Positions 20,061-30,775 of a DNA stretch of 64,000 nucleotides are shown piece after piece (position 1 is the first letter of the stretch; each line of letters begins with the position of its first letter). The position numbers and the translations under genes were made by a program. The notes under the pieces were generated by a model. That model was given only the letters and a program-made list of their open reading frames with translations. It was not told where the DNA came from and did no database searches. Location of the stretch: assembly GCF_038592985.1 (NCBI RefSeq), contig NZ_CP151951.1, forward strand, positions 4,752,501 through 4,816,500, given 5' to 3'. This DNA is from Paenibacillus sp. FSL R10-2782 (lineage in GTDB: Bacteria > Bacillota > Bacilli > Paenibacillales > Paenibacillaceae).

Positions 20061-20369
20061 TCAGTCTCCTTTCTCTTCAGCTTGGTATTCGGACGACTCC
20101 AAGAAAGTTTTCACTGCATGACGCAGCTTTCCATTTGTCACCCGACCGCTTTCGTTTAAACTGTTTACAACCTCGCTACTAATCTTGGGCTGAGGCATCA
20201 GATGAAGAACGTTTTTCTTCTTCGACTGATCAAACTTTCGTTTGTCCCCATCTGCAATATATACAAACCTGCTGTCCGCTATAGAAACGACAACCGCAAT
20301 CTGTCCGACATCTCTGCCTTTCAGAATCTTCACCAGCTGACCGATTTGCAGGTTTCCTTGCTGAATCAT
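20061..20369 (-). CDS. KOW domain-containing RNA-binding protein (L14e/YbzG-like)
   Basis: The 102-residue product has an N-terminal KOW motif (about residues 8-35, [19 protein letters not shown]) and a basic middle ([11 protein letters not shown]), followed by a helical C-terminus. Similar proteins sit between map and infA in Paenibacillus and Clostridia and are annotated as L14e-like RNA-binding proteins. Binding to rRNA is expected from the fold; no specific role is known to me. It is tightly packed between the MetAP-like gene (9 bases) and infA (2 bases). Confidence 0.85.
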   Translation of the reverse strand: MIQQGNLQIGQLVKILKGRDVGQIAVVVSIADSRFVYIADGDKRKFDQSKKKNVLHLMPQPKISSEVVNSLNESGRVTNGKLRHAVKTFLESSEYQAEEKGD

Positions 20370-20378
20370 TCAAATCAC

Positions 20379-20918
20379 CTACGCACTCAGTTTCGTGAAA
20401 ATGTCCATGCCGTCCGTTGTGACCGCCACCGCTTGCTCGTTACGAGCACGAGAGGCCACGTTCACCGTTACGACCGTCCAGTTGTCTTCCAGCGCCCCCA
20501 CATGGCGAGAACCTATACGAACCATGAGTTCAATAGCCAGCACCATGCCGGTTTTCAGCATCGTCCCCTGTTCGGGAATACCACGGTTTGGATTCTCAAT
20601 ATATTGCCGAATGGCATGCGACATTGTAAACTGGCGAGTCTTTGCGATGATATCGCCTTTGTTTAACTTGCGTTTGCCGGGAAATCCGTGCACCAGTTGT
20701 TCGTTGACTGAAGCGCAAATGCTGGCAGGAAAACCGTTATAACCTTTAAAAGACGGCACAGCTCCTTGACTGCGAATATACCGATCAGCTAAATGATCAA
20801 GTTCACCGGTCGTCATACCGGGCTCGATGTGTTCCACCAAGAAATGATTCGTTTCCGTATCCACTCTCTCAGCTTTCCTCATAAAGCTTAATTCCGTCCC
20901 CGACTTGCAAATGATCAT
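20379..20918 (-). CDS. internally deleted methionine aminopeptidase homologue, probably inactive
   Basis: The N-terminal 90 residues match type I methionine aminopeptidase closely (GAVPSFKGYNGFPASICASVNE, quoted in part), as does LKTGMVLAIE further on. The whole product is only 179 residues against about 250. Two in-frame gaps remove the SIDIGA...D block with both metal-binding Asp residues and the VGHGIG block with the catalytic His. The final EHT motif reads NEQAVAVT, so only the two Glu ligands remain. The frame is unbroken and the gene is in the canonical map slot, 5 bases after adk. It may be a decaying gene or a protein kept for another use; a working MetAP must be encoded elsewhere. 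Confidence 0.85.
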   Translation of the reverse strand: MIICKSGTELSFMRKAERVDTETNHFLVEHIEPGMTTGELDHLADRYIRSQGAVPSFKGYNGFPASICASVNEQLVHGFPGKRKLNKGDIIAKTRQFTMSHAIRQYIENPNRGIPEQGTMLKTGMVLAIELMVRIGSRHVGALEDNWTVVTVNVASRARNEQAVAVTTDGMDIFTKLSA

Positions 20919-20923
20919 TACAG

Positions 20924-21574
<651 letters not shown>

Positions 21575-21658
21575 TCACTCCTCAAGACGACCCCTACACA
21601 AGAAACAGCACAAAAGGTGCCGGTAAGTATGCGAACATCCTAAGCCGGAACCTGTTGC

Positions 21659-22957
21659 CTATTTGTTGATGAAGCCTTTGTAATGGCGTTTGATCAGTTG
21701 GCTTTCGATCTGCTTCATTGTATCCAATGCTACACCGATAATGATGAGCAATGAAGTACCGCCAATTTGCACGGAACGAGGCAAGCCCGAAAGCGAACCG
21801 AAGAATACCGGCAATACGGATATGACTGCCAGGAACAAAGCTCCTGTCATTGTCAAACGTGACATTACTCGTGTCAGGTATTTCTCCGTGGCTTTACCCG
21901 GGCGAATTCCCGGAATATAACCGCCGTTTTTCTTCATGTTGTCGGCCATTTGCTGCGGATTCATCTGTACAAAGGTATAGAAGAATGTGAAACCGATAAT
22001 CATTACGACATACAAAACCATACCCAGCGGCTTGTCATAATACAAGTAAGTGGTAATCCACTTCGCCCAAGCATGATCTGCCCAAAAACTCGCAATAATT
22101 GTCGGGAATTGCAGCAATGATACCGCAAAGATTACCGGAATAACGCCTGCCGCATTAATTTTCATCGGAATATGCGTATTCTGGCCACCGTACATCTTGT
22201 TACCAACTACACGTTTGGCGTATTGTACCGGAATTTTCCGAATACCTTGCTGGATGTATATAACACCCACAATAATCAGAATAATCACCAAGGCAATAAT
22301 AATTGCCTTCAGAATATTCATAAACAGCTGATCTGCCTGAATAAACTGGGATTCTACAACCGTCCGAATATGTCTTGGAATACCTGCCGCGATCCCTGCA
22401 AAGATAACGATAGAGATACCGTTGCCGATTCCCTTTTCGGTAATTTGCTCACCTAACCACATAAGGAACGTAGTTCCTGCTGTAAGCACAATAGCTATTA
22501 CCAGATAATCTGCAAAAGTGGCTCCTGGAATCATTGCTGCACCATACAGTCGGTTAAAGCCGATCGACGTTCCGAATGCTTGAATCAAGCCCAGTATTAC
22601 CGTACCATACCGTGTAAGTTGAGCCAGCTTCTTTTTACCATGCTCTCCTTGTTTAGCCCATTCCGCAAGTTTCGGAATAACGTCCATTGACAGCAACTGT
22701 ACAATGATGGACGCTGTAATATATGGCATAATCCCGAGGGCGAAGATCGAGAACTGATACAAAGCGCCCCCTGAGAAGGTGTTAAGGAGTCCAAACAACT
22801 CGCTTCCTGCCTGATCCTGAGAAGTAAAGACTTGCTTGTTCACGCCGGGAACCGGCACGAAGGAGCCAATACGATATACAAACAGTATAAACAGGGTAAA
22901 CAGGATTCGGGTTCTAAGATCCTCAACCCGCCATATATTTTTCAGGGTCTTGAACAT
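21659..22957 (-). CDS. secY: preprotein translocase channel subunit SecY
   Basis: The 432-residue protein forms the Sec channel with SecE and SecG. It shows ten membrane segments, the plug-region FSGGALYQFSIFALGIMPYI stretch near residue 65, and the cytosolic loop before the C-terminal tail that binds SecA and ribosomes. Its ATG overlaps the rplO stop codon by one base, so translation is coupled. Confidence 0.98.
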   Translation of the reverse strand: MFKTLKNIWRVEDLRTRILFTLFILFVYRIGSFVPVPGVNKQVFTSQDQAGSELFGLLNTFSGGALYQFSIFALGIMPYITASIIVQLLSMDVIPKLAEWAKQGEHGKKKLAQLTRYGTVILGLIQAFGTSIGFNRLYGAAMIPGATFADYLVIAIVLTAGTTFLMWLGEQITEKGIGNGISIVIFAGIAAGIPRHIRTVVESQFIQADQLFMNILKAIIIALVIILIIVGVIYIQQGIRKIPVQYAKRVVGNKMYGGQNTHIPMKINAAGVIPVIFAVSLLQFPTIIASFWADHAWAKWITTYLYYDKPLGMVLYVVMIIGFTFFYTFVQMNPQQMADNMKKNGGYIPGIRPGKATEKYLTRVMSRLTMTGALFLAVISVLPVFFGSLSGLPRSVQIGGTSLLIIIGVALDTMKQIESQLIKRHYKGFINK

Positions 22958-23397
22958 TAGATCACCTCGGTTTTACCGCCGGCAGCTTCAATTTTCTCTA
23001 CCGCAGATTGAGAGAACTTGTTCGCTTTAACTGTCAATTTCACAGTGATTTCACCGTTACCCAGAATTTTAATTCCGGATTTCGCGTTTTTCACAATGCC
23101 ATTGTTCAGCAAAAACTCAGGGCTTACTTCTGTACCTGCTGCAAAACTGTTCAAATCTTCGATATTCAAAACCGCATACTCTTTACGAGTAGGATTTACG
23201 AAACCGCGTTTAGGCAAGCGACGATACAGTGGGTTTTGACCACCCTCGAAGCCCGGACGTACACCACCGCCGGAACGAGCGTTTTGACCCTTATGACCAC
23301 GACCAGAAGTTTTACCCGTACCGCTACTAGGACCACGACCCAAACGTTTACGTTCTTTGCGGGAGCCTGGAGCTGGGGAAAGCTCATGTAACTTCAT
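22957..23397 (-). CDS. rplO: 50S ribosomal protein L15
   Basis: The 146-residue product has the glycine-rich N-terminal arm ([19 protein letters not shown]) and the family RLPKRGF motif. The frame opens at a GTG at 23409, but that overlaps the Shine-Dalgarno; the ATG at 23397 with AAGGAGGT 10 bases upstream is the right start. It overlaps secY by one base. Confidence 0.97.
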   Translation of the reverse strand: MKLHELSPAPGSRKERKRLGRGPSSGTGKTSGRGHKGQNARSGGGVRPGFEGGQNPLYRRLPKRGFVNPTRKEYAVLNIEDLNSFAAGTEVSPEFLLNNGIVKNAKSGIKILGNGEITVKLTVKANKFSQSAVEKIEAAGGKTEVI

Positions 23398-23440
23398 CGT
23401 TCGTTGCACCTCCTTGATTATTGTTAAAATGCTTTATTTC

Positions 23441-23626
23441 TTAAGCCTCAATTTCTTTAACAGAAACCAAATGGCTAACTTGATTAATCATCCCGCGAAT
23501 CGCTGGATTGTCGGGTTGAATTACTTTATGGTTGATTTTACGCAAGCCGAGCGTTTTAACAGTCGTTCTTTGAGTACCAGGACGACCGATCAACGAACGA
23601 ACGAGGGTAATTTCTAATTTCGCCAT
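23441..23626 (-). CDS. rpmD: 50S ribosomal protein L30
   Basis: The 61-residue bacterial short-form L30 starts [16 protein letters not shown] and has the GLRKINHKV block. The length is typical for Bacillales. It lies 12 bases after rpsE. Confidence 0.97.
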   Translation of the reverse strand: MAKLEITLVRSLIGRPGTQRTTVKTLGLRKINHKVIQPDNPAIRGMINQVSHLVSVKEIEA

Positions 23627-23638
23627 GACATTCCCTCC

Positions 23639-24136
23639 TTAGCCCAGCAGCTCTTCGATGGATTTGCCGCGCAATTTTGCAACTTCTTCAGCGCGTTTCA
23701 AGCGGGACAAACCTTCCAATGTCGCATTGACCATGTTCATGGAATTCGAAGAACCTAGAGATTTTGTCAAGATATCACCTACACCAGCAAGTTCCAGTAC
23801 AGCACGAACCGGACCGCCAGCGATAACTCCAGTACCTTCCGATGCCGGTTTCAACAGAACCCGGCCAGCACCGAACTTACCTGTAACAAGGTGAGGAATA
23901 GTTGTTCCTACGAGTGGAACGTGAACCAGGTTTTTCTTAGCATCTTCAATACCTTTGCGAATCGCATCAGGTACTTCGCCAGCTTTACCGATACCAGCGC
24001 CTACCCAGCCGTTACCGTCGCCTACTACTACCAGAGCACTAAAGCTAAAACGGCGTCCGCCTTTGACAACTTTAGCTACGCGATTAATATTTACTACTCT
24101 TTCAGTCAGTTCCAAAGTGTTCGGATCTACACGCAA
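23639..24136 (-). CDS. rpsE: 30S ribosomal protein S5
   Basis: S5 acts in decoding accuracy and mRNA unwinding. The 165-residue product has the dsRNA-binding-like N-terminal domain with [19 protein letters not shown] and the C-terminal [15 protein letters not shown] block. The start codon is TTG at 24136 with AGGAGG 8 bases upstream. Known spectinomycin-resistance positions lie near residues 20-30 and show no obvious change. Confidence 0.97.
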   Translation of the reverse strand: MRVDPNTLELTERVVNINRVAKVVKGGRRFSFSALVVVGDGNGWVGAGIGKAGEVPDAIRKGIEDAKKNLVHVPLVGTTIPHLVTGKFGAGRVLLKPASEGTGVIAGGPVRAVLELAGVGDILTKSLGSSNSMNMVNATLEGLSRLKRAEEVAKLRGKSIEELLG

Positions 24137-24163
24137 GTCGTTAACCTCCTTTTGAGAAATGTC

Positions 24164-24532
24164 TTAGAATTCAAGGCCTGCTTCGCGAGCTGCATCAGCC
24201 AAAGCCTGAATCCGTCCATGATACAAGTATCCACCACGGTCAAATACAATGTTAGCATGACCTTTTTCTTTTGCACGTTTAGCAACGAGTTCGCCAACCT
24301 TACGAGCTGCTTCTACGCTACCGCCGTTTTTGATTTCGCTGCTCAGTTCTTTATCCATAGTGGATGCAGATACCAATGTTACACCAGCTACATCATCAAT
24401 CAATTGTGCGTAGATATGTTTGGAAGAACGGAACACGTTCAGACGAGGACGAACAGCCGTACCTTCGATTTTCTTACGTACACGCAGATGTCTTCTGACA
24501 CGTGCTTTATTTTTATCTTGTTTTGTAATCAT
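24164..24532 (-). CDS. rplR: 50S ribosomal protein L18
   Basis: L18 binds 5S rRNA together with L5. The 122-residue product has a basic N-terminus ([15 protein letters not shown]) and the core IYAQLIDD...LVSAST and the [10 protein letters not shown] motif near the end. An unusually long 115-base gap lies between it and rplF upstream. Confidence 0.97.
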   Translation of the reverse strand: MITKQDKNKARVRRHLRVRKKIEGTAVRPRLNVFRSSKHIYAQLIDDVAGVTLVSASTMDKELSSEIKNGGSVEAARKVGELVAKRAKEKGHANIVFDRGGYLYHGRIQALADAAREAGLEF

Positions 24533-24607
24533 CTTAAGTTTTCACTCCCTTCAGTTTGCCTTTTAAAGCTTTATACTAAGACGCACTGGGTAAAAAAGAA
24601 GTACGAA

Positions 24608-24626
24608 GTCTTTCCGGAAGAAAGAC
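24608..24626. other. short hairpin in the rplF-rplR gap
   Basis: GTCTTTC and GAAAGAC (7 bp, 5-base loop) form a perfect hairpin, 24608-24626, in a 115-base gap that is otherwise featureless. On the minus strand a T-rich stretch follows about 10 bases later. It could be a processing or attenuation site, or nothing. Confidence 0.35.
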
Positions 24627-24647
24627 CGCACAAAGTCGGTAAGAAAC

Positions 24648-25190
24648 TTATTTCTTCTTACCGGCTTTACCTTCTTTACGAATGATGCGCTCGCCTTCGT
24701 ATTTAATCCCTTTACCTTTGTACGGCTCAGGTTCACGAACGGAACGAATTTTAGCAGCATAGGCACCTACACGCTCTTTATCAATTCCGCGAACGATGAT
24801 TTTAGTGTTCGAAGGAACTTCGAATTCGATGCCCGCTTCCGGTGTGATTTCAACCGGGTGAGAGTATCCAACGTTCAGAACGATTTTATCTCCGGATTTG
24901 CTTGCACGATATCCGACCCCAACCAGCTCCAGAGATTTTGAAAATCCTTCAGTTACACCACTTACCATGTTGTTGACAACGCTGCGGGTTGTTCCATGCA
25001 AAGAGCGGTGAAGTTTGTTGTCCGAAGGACGAATTACGTTGATTTCATTGTTTTCCACAGTAACGGACATGTCTTTATGAAGCTCACGAGTCAATGTTCC
25101 TTTAGGACCTTTAACTGTGATCGCTGTGTTGTTCAAAGTTACGTCAACACCACTTGGTACTGTGATTGGCTTACGACCAATACGGGACAT
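24648..25190 (-). CDS. rplF: 50S ribosomal protein L6
   Basis: The 180-residue product has two repeated L6 domains. It begins [17 protein letters not shown] and ends with the signature [15 protein letters not shown] and a lysine-rich tail. It lies near the sarcin-ricin loop on the factor-binding side. rpsH ends 33 bases upstream. Confidence 0.98.
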   Translation of the reverse strand: MSRIGRKPITVPSGVDVTLNNTAITVKGPKGTLTRELHKDMSVTVENNEINVIRPSDNKLHRSLHGTTRSVVNNMVSGVTEGFSKSLELVGVGYRASKSGDKIVLNVGYSHPVEITPEAGIEFEVPSNTKIIVRGIDKERVGAYAAKIRSVREPEPYKGKGIKYEGERIIRKEGKAGKKK

Positions 25191-25223
25191 ATCTGTTGCA
25201 CCTCCTATCTTTTAAACGTTATC

Positions 25224-25622
25224 TTACCAAACGTAGCAAACCACTTCTCCGCCGGCTTTAGACTGACGCGCTTCTTTGTCGGTCATGATACCTTTGGATG
25301 TCGAAATGATCGCGATCCCGAGTCCACCCAGAACGCGTGGAATCTCATTGCTCTTCGTGTAAACGCGAAGACCTGGTTTACTGATTCTTTTCAAACCTGT
25401 AATAACACGTTCGTTGTTCGCACCGTATTTCAAGAAAACACGGATGATCCCTTGTTTGCTATCTTCAACAAATTCCGCATCACGAATGAATCCTTCACGT
25501 TTCAGGATGTCGGCGATTTGTTTTTTCATTGTAGATGCAGGCATTTCTACTGTTTCGTGACGAACTGTGTTCGCGTTACGAATACGAGTAAGCATATCTG
25601 CAATTGGATCAGACATAGTCAT
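25224..25622 (-). CDS. rpsH: 30S ribosomal protein S8
   Basis: S8 organises the central domain of 16S rRNA. The 132-residue product has [13 protein letters not shown] at the start and the C-terminal [13 protein letters not shown] block. The first ATG (25622) has AAGGAGG 10 bases upstream and is preferred over the ATG two codons later. Confidence 0.98.
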   Translation of the reverse strand: MTMSDPIADMLTRIRNANTVRHETVEMPASTMKKQIADILKREGFIRDAEFVEDSKQGIIRVFLKYGANNERVITGLKRISKPGLRVYTKSNEIPRVLGGLGIAIISTSKGIMTDKEARQSKAGGEVVCYVW

Positions 25623-25654
25623 TGTGTATAAACCTCCTTCCCAAACAGGACTTT

Positions 25655-25840
25655 TTACCAGCTTGCTTTTTTCACGCCAGGAATCTGGCCTTTATAAGCT
25701 AATTCACGGAAGCAAATTCTGCAGATCTTAAACTTTTGCAGTACCGAATGTGGACGACCACAACGCTCGCAACGAGTATAAGCACGAACTTTAAACTTTG
25801 GTGTGCGTTGTTGTTTGACTTTCATTGAAGTTTTTGCCAC
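25655..25840 (-). CDS. rpsN: 30S ribosomal protein S14, zinc type (61 aa)
   Basis: This is the short zinc-binding S14 with two pairs, CERC and CRIC (about residues 24-27 and 40-43). It is the primary form in Bacillota, as opposed to the zinc-free long form induced on zinc shortage. The start is GTG at 25840 with AGGAGG upstream. The internal ATG six codons on is also possible but lies farther from the Shine-Dalgarno. Confidence 0.96.
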   Translation of the reverse strand: MAKTSMKVKQQRTPKFKVRAYTRCERCGRPHSVLQKFKICRICFRELAYKGQIPGVKKASW

Positions 25841-25916
25841 TTAGCCTGACACCTCCTAAATAGTTTCGGAGAACAGGGTGTCTTTTATATCAGACGCCCG
25901 AAACGATATGCCAACA

Positions 25917-26462
25917 TTACTTTGCGAAAGGCATGCCCAGCTGAGTCAGAAGCTCACGGGACTCTTCGTCAGTCTTGGCAGTCGTTACGATAACGATGTC
26001 CATACCACGAACTTTATCAACTTGATCGTACTCGATTTCCGGGAAGATCAATTGCTCTTTCAGACCAAGCGTGTAGTTACCACGTCCATCAAAAGCTTTT
26101 GTCGAAACACCATGGAAGTCACGTACGCGAGGAAGCGTGATGTTGAACAATTTGTCCAAGAAATAATACATACGCTCACCACGAAGTGTTACCTTAACAC
26201 CGATCGGCATGTTTTCACGCAATTTAAAACCTGCAATAGATTTTTTTGCGCGAGTGATTACTGGCTTTTGACCAGCGATCAACTGCATGTCGTTCACAGC
26301 CGAATCAAGCACTTTGGAGTTTTGGACTGCGTCGCCAACACCCATGTTGATTACAACCTTCTCGATTTTAGGCACTTGCATTACCGATGTATAGCTGAAC
26401 TTCTGCATCAAGGCAGGAGTGATTTCTTTCAAGAAACGCTCTTTCATTCTTGTTGTTGCCAT
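25917..26462 (-). CDS. rplE: 50S ribosomal protein L5
   Basis: L5 contacts 5S rRNA and forms the intersubunit bridge to the 30S head. The 181-residue product has the [16 protein letters not shown] block and ends [11 protein letters not shown] good AAAGGAGGT lies 10 bases before the ATG. rplX lies 31 bases upstream. Confidence 0.98.
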   Translation of the reverse strand: MATTRMKERFLKEITPALMQKFSYTSVMQVPKIEKVVINMGVGDAVQNSKVLDSAVNDMQLIAGQKPVITRAKKSIAGFKLRENMPIGVKVTLRGERMYYFLDKLFNITLPRVRDFHGVSTKAFDGRGNYTLGLKEQLIFPEIEYDQVDKVRGMDIVIVTTAKTDEESRELLTQLGMPFAK

Positions 26463-26493
26463 GAATCATAGACCTCCTTTCATTAAAAAATAA

Positions 26494-26847
26494 TTAGTCG
26501 ATCACTTCGCCAGAACGTTTTGCAATGCGCACTTTTTTTCCGTTGTCCAATACTTTGTAACCAACACGAGTTACTTTTCCGCTCTTCGGATCAATGTGCA
26601 TAACGTTGGAAACGTGAATCGGAGCTTCTTTCTCGATGATGCCGCCTTGTGGATTTAGCTGATTAGGCTTTTGGTGTTTTTTAATCATGTTAACACCTTC
26701 CACAAGCACACGGTTTTGACGAGGGTAAGCAGCGATAACGCGACCTTTTTTACCTTTATCTTTACCTGTAATCACCAGAACAGTATCGTCTTTTTTGACG
26801 TGCAGCTTGTTGTTATGGGATTCCAGAACTTTTTTCACTTTTGGCAT
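26494..26847 (-). CDS. rplX: 50S ribosomal protein L24
   Basis: The 117-residue KOW-domain protein starts large-subunit assembly. The KOW motif is at about residues 20-50 ([20 protein letters not shown]). I chose the ATG at 26847 because the upstream GTG at 26856 overlaps the AGGAGG. It is slightly longer at the N-terminus than the 103-residue B. subtilis form. Confidence 0.96.
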   Translation of the reverse strand: MPKVKKVLESHNNKLHVKKDDTVLVITGKDKGKKGRVIAAYPRQNRVLVEGVNMIKKHQKPNQLNPQGGIIEKEAPIHVSNVMHIDPKSGKVTRVGYKVLDNGKKVRIAKRSGEVID

Positions 26848-26883
26848 TTCGTACACCTCCTACGGGCACATTTTAAGGTGAAT

Positions 26884-27252
26884 TTAGATCACTTCCGGAG
26901 CCAAGGAAACGATTTTCATGAAGTCTTTATCACGAAGTTCGCGAGCAACTGGTCCGAAAATACGAGTACCACGTGGGCTCTTGTCTTCTTTAACGACCAC
27001 TGCTGCGTTCTCGTCAAATCCGATGTAGGAACCGTCTTTACGGCGGATAGAACGTTTAGTACGAACAACAACCGCTCTTACTACATCACCCTTTTTGACA
27101 ACGCCGCCTGGTGTTGCTTGTTTTACGGAACAAACGATCAGGTCACCAATTTGAGCTGTACGACGTCCCGTACCACCGAGCACACGGATACACATCAGTT
27201 CCTTCGCGCCGGAATTGTCAGCTACAGTCAAACGTGTAAATGGTTGAATCAT
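26884..27252 (-). CDS. rplN: 50S ribosomal protein L14
   Basis: The 122-residue product starts [21 protein letters not shown] and has the family [15 protein letters not shown] block. It lies at the subunit interface with L19 and L3. It opens the spc group after the S10 group, 34 bases after rpsQ. Confidence 0.98.
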   Translation of the reverse strand: MIQPFTRLTVADNSGAKELMCIRVLGGTGRRTAQIGDLIVCSVKQATPGGVVKKGDVVRAVVVRTKRSIRRKDGSYIGFDENAAVVVKEDKSPRGTRIFGPVARELRDKDFMKIVSLAPEVI

Positions 27253-27286
27253 TTATTTATCCTCCTTTCGGAAAAACTACACTACA

Positions 27287-27550
27287 TTAGATTATAACAG
27301 CTTTTTCAACGATTTCGACCAGTCTCCAGTTTTTGTCTTTGGACAAAGGGCGAGTTTCCATGATTTTAACAGTATCACCGATTTGTGCGGTGTTGTTTTC
27401 ATCATGAGCTTTGAATTTCTTTGTTACTTTAATGCGTTTATGGTAGAGATCATGTTTTTTGTAAGTTTCTACAGCAATCACAATCGTTTTGTCCATTTTA
27501 TCGCTGACTACTTTACCGACTAATACTTTACGGGCATTACGTTCGCTCAT
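27287..27550 (-). CDS. rpsQ: 30S ribosomal protein S17
   Basis: The 87-residue OB-fold protein binds 16S rRNA early in assembly. It has the [17 protein letters not shown] start and the [16 protein letters not shown] end typical of the family. It is the last gene of the S10 group. Confidence 0.98.
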   Translation of the reverse strand: MSERNARKVLVGKVVSDKMDKTIVIAVETYKKHDLYHKRIKVTKKFKAHDENNTAQIGDTVKIMETRPLSKDKNWRLVEIVEKAVII

Positions 27551-27600
27551 TGTTGGCCTCCTTCCTAATTACAGGCGGAATCTCCACCCGGTCTGATATC

Positions 27601-27798
27601 TTAGCTAATCCCAAGTTCTCTTTCACGGATCACGGTTTTAGCACGAGCAATTTCCTTACGTACATCGCCGATCCGAGTCGGGTTATCAAGCTGACCGGTA
27701 GCGAGTTGAAAACGAAGGTTAAAGAGTTCTTCTTTGAACCCAGAGATCTTTTGTTCAATTTCAGCAGTGGTTAGGTTGCGAAATTCACTAGCCTTCAT
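27601..27798 (-). CDS. rpmC: 50S ribosomal protein L29
   Basis: The 65-residue two-helix protein sits next to the exit tunnel and helps bind signal recognition particle and trigger factor. The frame is open to 27822, but [10 protein letters not shown] (start 27798) is the family start. It overlaps the end of rplP by 11 bases, with the Shine-Dalgarno inside rplP, so translation is coupled. Confidence 0.96.
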   Translation of the reverse strand: MKASEFRNLTTAEIEQKISGFKEELFNLRFQLATGQLDNPTRIGDVRKEIARAKTVIRERELGIS

Positions 27799-28222
27799 TT
27801 GCTTCACCACCCAATTCTTCACGTTTCACAAACTTAGTTTTGATTGGCAGTTTGTGAGCGGCAAGACGCATTGCTTCACGAGCAACCTCTTCCGGAACAC
27901 CAGCAAGTTCGAACATGATCTTTCCTGGCTTCACTACTGCAACCCATTTTTCTACGTTACCTTTACCACTACCCATACGAACCTCAAGAGGCTTCTGAGT
28001 AATTGGTTTGTCAGGGAAAATTTTAATCCAAACCTTACCACCACGTTTGATATAACGAGTCATCGCAATACGAGCAGCTTCGATCTGACGGTTAGTAATC
28101 CATGAAGGTTCAGTAGCTTGCAAACCATACTCACCAAAGTTCAGTGTAGTGCCGCCTTTTGCACGACCCTTCATATGACCACGTTGTTGCTTACGATGTT
28201 TTACGCGTTTTGGTACCAACAT
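27788..28222 (-). CDS. rplP: 50S ribosomal protein L16
   Basis: L16 lines the A-site tRNA corridor and is the usual site of evernimicin resistance. The 144-residue product begins [19 protein letters not shown] and contains the MGSGKG motif. rpsC ends two bases before its start codon. Confidence 0.98.
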   Translation of the reverse strand: MLVPKRVKHRKQQRGHMKGRAKGGTTLNFGEYGLQATEPSWITNRQIEAARIAMTRYIKRGGKVWIKIFPDKPITQKPLEVRMGSGKGNVEKWVAVVKPGKIMFELAGVPEEVAREAMRLAAHKLPIKTKFVKREELGGEANEG

Positions 28223-28224
28223 GA

Positions 28225-28890
28225 TTAGTTGCCTCCTTCCTGAGGAGCTTGTTTCTTAGCTGGAGGAAGAACCTCTCCACGATAGATCCATACCTTTACG
28301 CCAATACGGCCGTAAGTTGTATGAGCTTCCGCTGTACCGTAATCAATGTCGGCACGAAGCGTATGCAGTGGAACTGTTCCTTCGCTGTACCCTTCGGAAC
28401 GAGCGATTTCGGCACCGCCAAGACGTCCGCCTACTTGAGTTTTAATTCCTTTTGCTCCAGAACGCATAGTTCTTTGGATGGCTTGCTTCAAAGCACGACG
28501 GAAAGAAACGCGACGTTCCAATTGTTGTGCAATGCTCTCTGCAACCAAGATTGCATCCAGCTCAGGATTTTTAATTTCAGAAATATTGATGTGTACCTTT
28601 TTACCGCCTGCGATTTTAGTAATTTCATTACGCAAGTTTTCAACTTCGGAACCACCCTTACCGATAACCATACCAGGCTTCGCAGTGTGAATCGTTACGT
28701 TGACGCGGTTAGCTGCTCTCTCGATTTCAACACGGGATACAGCGGAATCTTTCAATCTTTTTTTCAGATGTTCACGAATTCTAACGTCTTCTAGCAAAAG
28801 ATCACCGAAATCTTTGCCTGCATACCATTTGGATTCCCAATCACGGATAATACCGATTCGGAGTCCGATTGGATTTACCTTTTGGCCCAC
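28225..28890 (-). CDS. rpsC: 30S ribosomal protein S3
   Basis: S3 forms part of the mRNA entry tunnel. The 221-residue product has an N-terminal domain, a KH domain with [14 protein letters not shown] (about residues 50-65) and the C-terminal [10 protein letters not shown] block. The true start is GTG at 28890 ([12 protein letters not shown]) with AAGGAGGG 5 bases upstream; the frame extends 28 codons further but into rplV. Confidence 0.97.
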   Translation of the reverse strand: MGQKVNPIGLRIGIIRDWESKWYAGKDFGDLLLEDVRIREHLKKRLKDSAVSRVEIERAANRVNVTIHTAKPGMVIGKGGSEVENLRNEITKIAGGKKVHINISEIKNPELDAILVAESIAQQLERRVSFRRALKQAIQRTMRSGAKGIKTQVGGRLGGAEIARSEGYSEGTVPLHTLRADIDYGTAEAHTTYGRIGVKVWIYRGEVLPPAKKQAPQEGGN

Positions 28891-28903
28891 ACGTTTTCCC
28901 TCC

Positions 28904-29236
28904 TTATTTTTCAGATACCACCAGAGTAATATGACTGGTGCGTTTATTGATGCGGCTTGCACGTCCCATTGCACGCGGGCGGAACCGTTTCATTGTAGGA
29001 CCTTGGTTCACAAAAACTTGCGATACAACCAACTTGTTCACGTCCAAAGAGTAGTTGTGGTCTGCATTTGCAATAGCAGAGTTCAACAGCTTCTCAACGA
29101 CTGGAGAAGCGGATTTTGGAGTATGGCGAAGAATTGCGATCGCCTCACCAACCTGCTTACCGCGAATCAAATCGATAACGAGTTTAACTTTACGAGCGGA
29201 AATCCGTACGGATTTAGCATGTGCTTTTGCTTCCAT
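28904..29236 (-). CDS. rplV: 50S ribosomal protein L22
   Basis: The 110-residue product has a beta-hairpin that reaches the narrow part of the exit tunnel. The loop segment [15 protein letters not shown] is intact, so no obvious macrolide-resistance deletion is present. It starts [16 protein letters not shown], and rpsS lies 36 bases upstream. Confidence 0.98.
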   Translation of the reverse strand: MEAKAHAKSVRISARKVKLVIDLIRGKQVGEAIAILRHTPKSASPVVEKLLNSAIANADHNYSLDVNKLVVSQVFVNQGPTMKRFRPRAMGRASRINKRTSHITLVVSEK

Positions 29237-29272
29237 TGAGTTTACCTCCTCTCAAACACTACGCTGTGTTGA

Positions 29273-29551
29273 TTATCTTCTTGTTTTCTTATCGTCATCC
29301 GAATGGCCTTTATAGGTACGTGTTGGAGCGAATTCGCCCAACTTGTGTCCGACCATATCTTCCGTTACGTATACCGGCACGTGTTTACGACCATCGTATA
29401 CACCAAACGTATGTCCGATAAATTGCGGGAAAATTGTAGAGCGACGGGACCAAGTTTTGATCACGACTTTTTTGTCCGATTCGTTCAAAACCTCTACTTT
29501 TTTCAGTAAGTAACCATCAATGAACGGTCCTTTTTTGAGACTGCGACCCAT
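29273..29551 (-). CDS. rpsS: 30S ribosomal protein S19
   Basis: The 92-residue product lies in the 30S head with S13. It has [19 protein letters not shown] at the start and the [16 protein letters not shown] block near the end. It lies between rplB and rplV in canonical order. Confidence 0.98.
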   Translation of the reverse strand: MGRSLKKGPFIDGYLLKKVEVLNESDKKVVIKTWSRRSTIFPQFIGHTFGVYDGRKHVPVYVTEDMVGHKLGEFAPTRTYKGHSDDDKKTRR

Positions 29552-29623
29552 GTATGAATCCTCCCTTCGTTAAAACGTTGTCGTTCCTTAATATGTTAAC
29601 GTGCGACTTAAGCGCACGTCTTA

Positions 29624-30454
29624 TTACTTAGTACGACGACGAACGATGTATTTATCAGATGCTTTGCCTTTTTTACGTGTTTTGTAACCCAGGGTTGGTT
29701 TACCCCATGGAGACATTGGAGATTTACGTCCGATTGGAGCGCGACCTTCACCACCACCGTGCGGGTGATCGTTAGGGTTCATAACAACACCACGAACTTC
29801 AGGACGTTGTCCCAACCAACGGCTACGTCCGGCTTTACCGATCTTCACCAATTCATGGTCTTCGTTACCAACAGAGCCGATTGTAGCGCGGCAAACTTTC
29901 AGAACGCGACGAACTTCACCAGAAGTCAAACGAATTGTTACATACTTCTCTTCTTTACCAAGAAGCTGGGCTTCCGTACCGGCAGCGCGAACCAGTTGAC
30001 CACCTTTGCCCGGTTTCAATTCGATGTTGTGGATAACCGTACCTACTGGAATGTTCTCCAAAGGCAAAGAGTTACCGATTTTGATATCGGAACCTACGCC
30101 GGAAACCACTTCGTCCCCTACTTTCAAGCCTTTAGGAGCGATGATGTAACGTTTTTCACCATCCACATAGTGGATAAGTGCGATGTTGGACGTACGGTTC
30201 GGATCATATTCGATCGTAGCAACGCGGCCCGGTATTCCATCTTTGTTACGTTTGAAGTCGATAATACGGTATTTACGTTTGTGTCCACCGCCATGATGAC
30301 GAACCGTAATTTTACCTTGGTTATTACGTCCAGCTTGCTTGCTCAGAGGCGCCAGCAACGATTTCTCGGGCTGATTAGTTGTGATCTCCTCGAAAGTAGA
30401 TACAGACATAGCACGTCTGGCCGGGGACGTCGGTTTATACTTTTTAATTGGCAC
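29624..30454 (-). CDS. rplB: 50S ribosomal protein L2
   Basis: L2 is needed for subunit joining and peptidyl transfer. The 276-residue product contains the RNA-binding [15 protein letters not shown] block and the C-terminal [20 protein letters not shown] loop with the conserved His just before it. The start codon is GTG at 30454 with AAGGAGGG upstream. Confidence 0.98.
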   Translation of the reverse strand: MPIKKYKPTSPARRAMSVSTFEEITTNQPEKSLLAPLSKQAGRNNQGKITVRHHGGGHKRKYRIIDFKRNKDGIPGRVATIEYDPNRTSNIALIHYVDGEKRYIIAPKGLKVGDEVVSGVGSDIKIGNSLPLENIPVGTVIHNIELKPGKGGQLVRAAGTEAQLLGKEEKYVTIRLTSGEVRRVLKVCRATIGSVGNEDHELVKIGKAGRSRWLGQRPEVRGVVMNPNDHPHGGGEGRAPIGRKSPMSPWGKPTLGYKTRKKGKASDKYIVRRRTK

Positions 30455-30484
30455 TGAGTTTCCCTCCTTACTTTACAGTTTCAA

Positions 30485-30775
30485 TTATACCGTTTCAAAA
30501 AACTCAAGCGGCTTACTGTCTTTGCTCAGCGTTACAAACGCTTTTTTCCACTCGCTCGTATAGCCGGAATGACGACCGTAGCGCTTTGGTTTTGCAGGAA
30601 CACGAAGCGTGTTTACGTTACTTACTTTCACGTTAAAGATCGCTTCGATTGCTTTTTTAACCTCGACTTTATTGGAACGAATGTCTACCTCGAAAACGTA
30701 TTTCAAGTCATTCATCATACCAGCCGTACGTTCGGTGATTACCGGACGTTTGATAATATCACGAGGATCCTTCAT
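30485..30775 (-). CDS. rplW: 50S ribosomal protein L23
   Basis: L23 sits at the tunnel exit and docks trigger factor. The 96-residue product begins [17 protein letters not shown] and keeps the conserved Val-Asn-Thr segment. Its ATG shares one base with the rplD stop codon, so the two are translationally coupled. Confidence 0.98.
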   Translation of the reverse strand: MKDPRDIIKRPVITERTAGMMNDLKYVFEVDIRSNKVEVKKAIEAIFNVKVSNVNTLRVPAKPKRYGRHSGYTSEWKKAFVTLSKDSKPLEFFETV

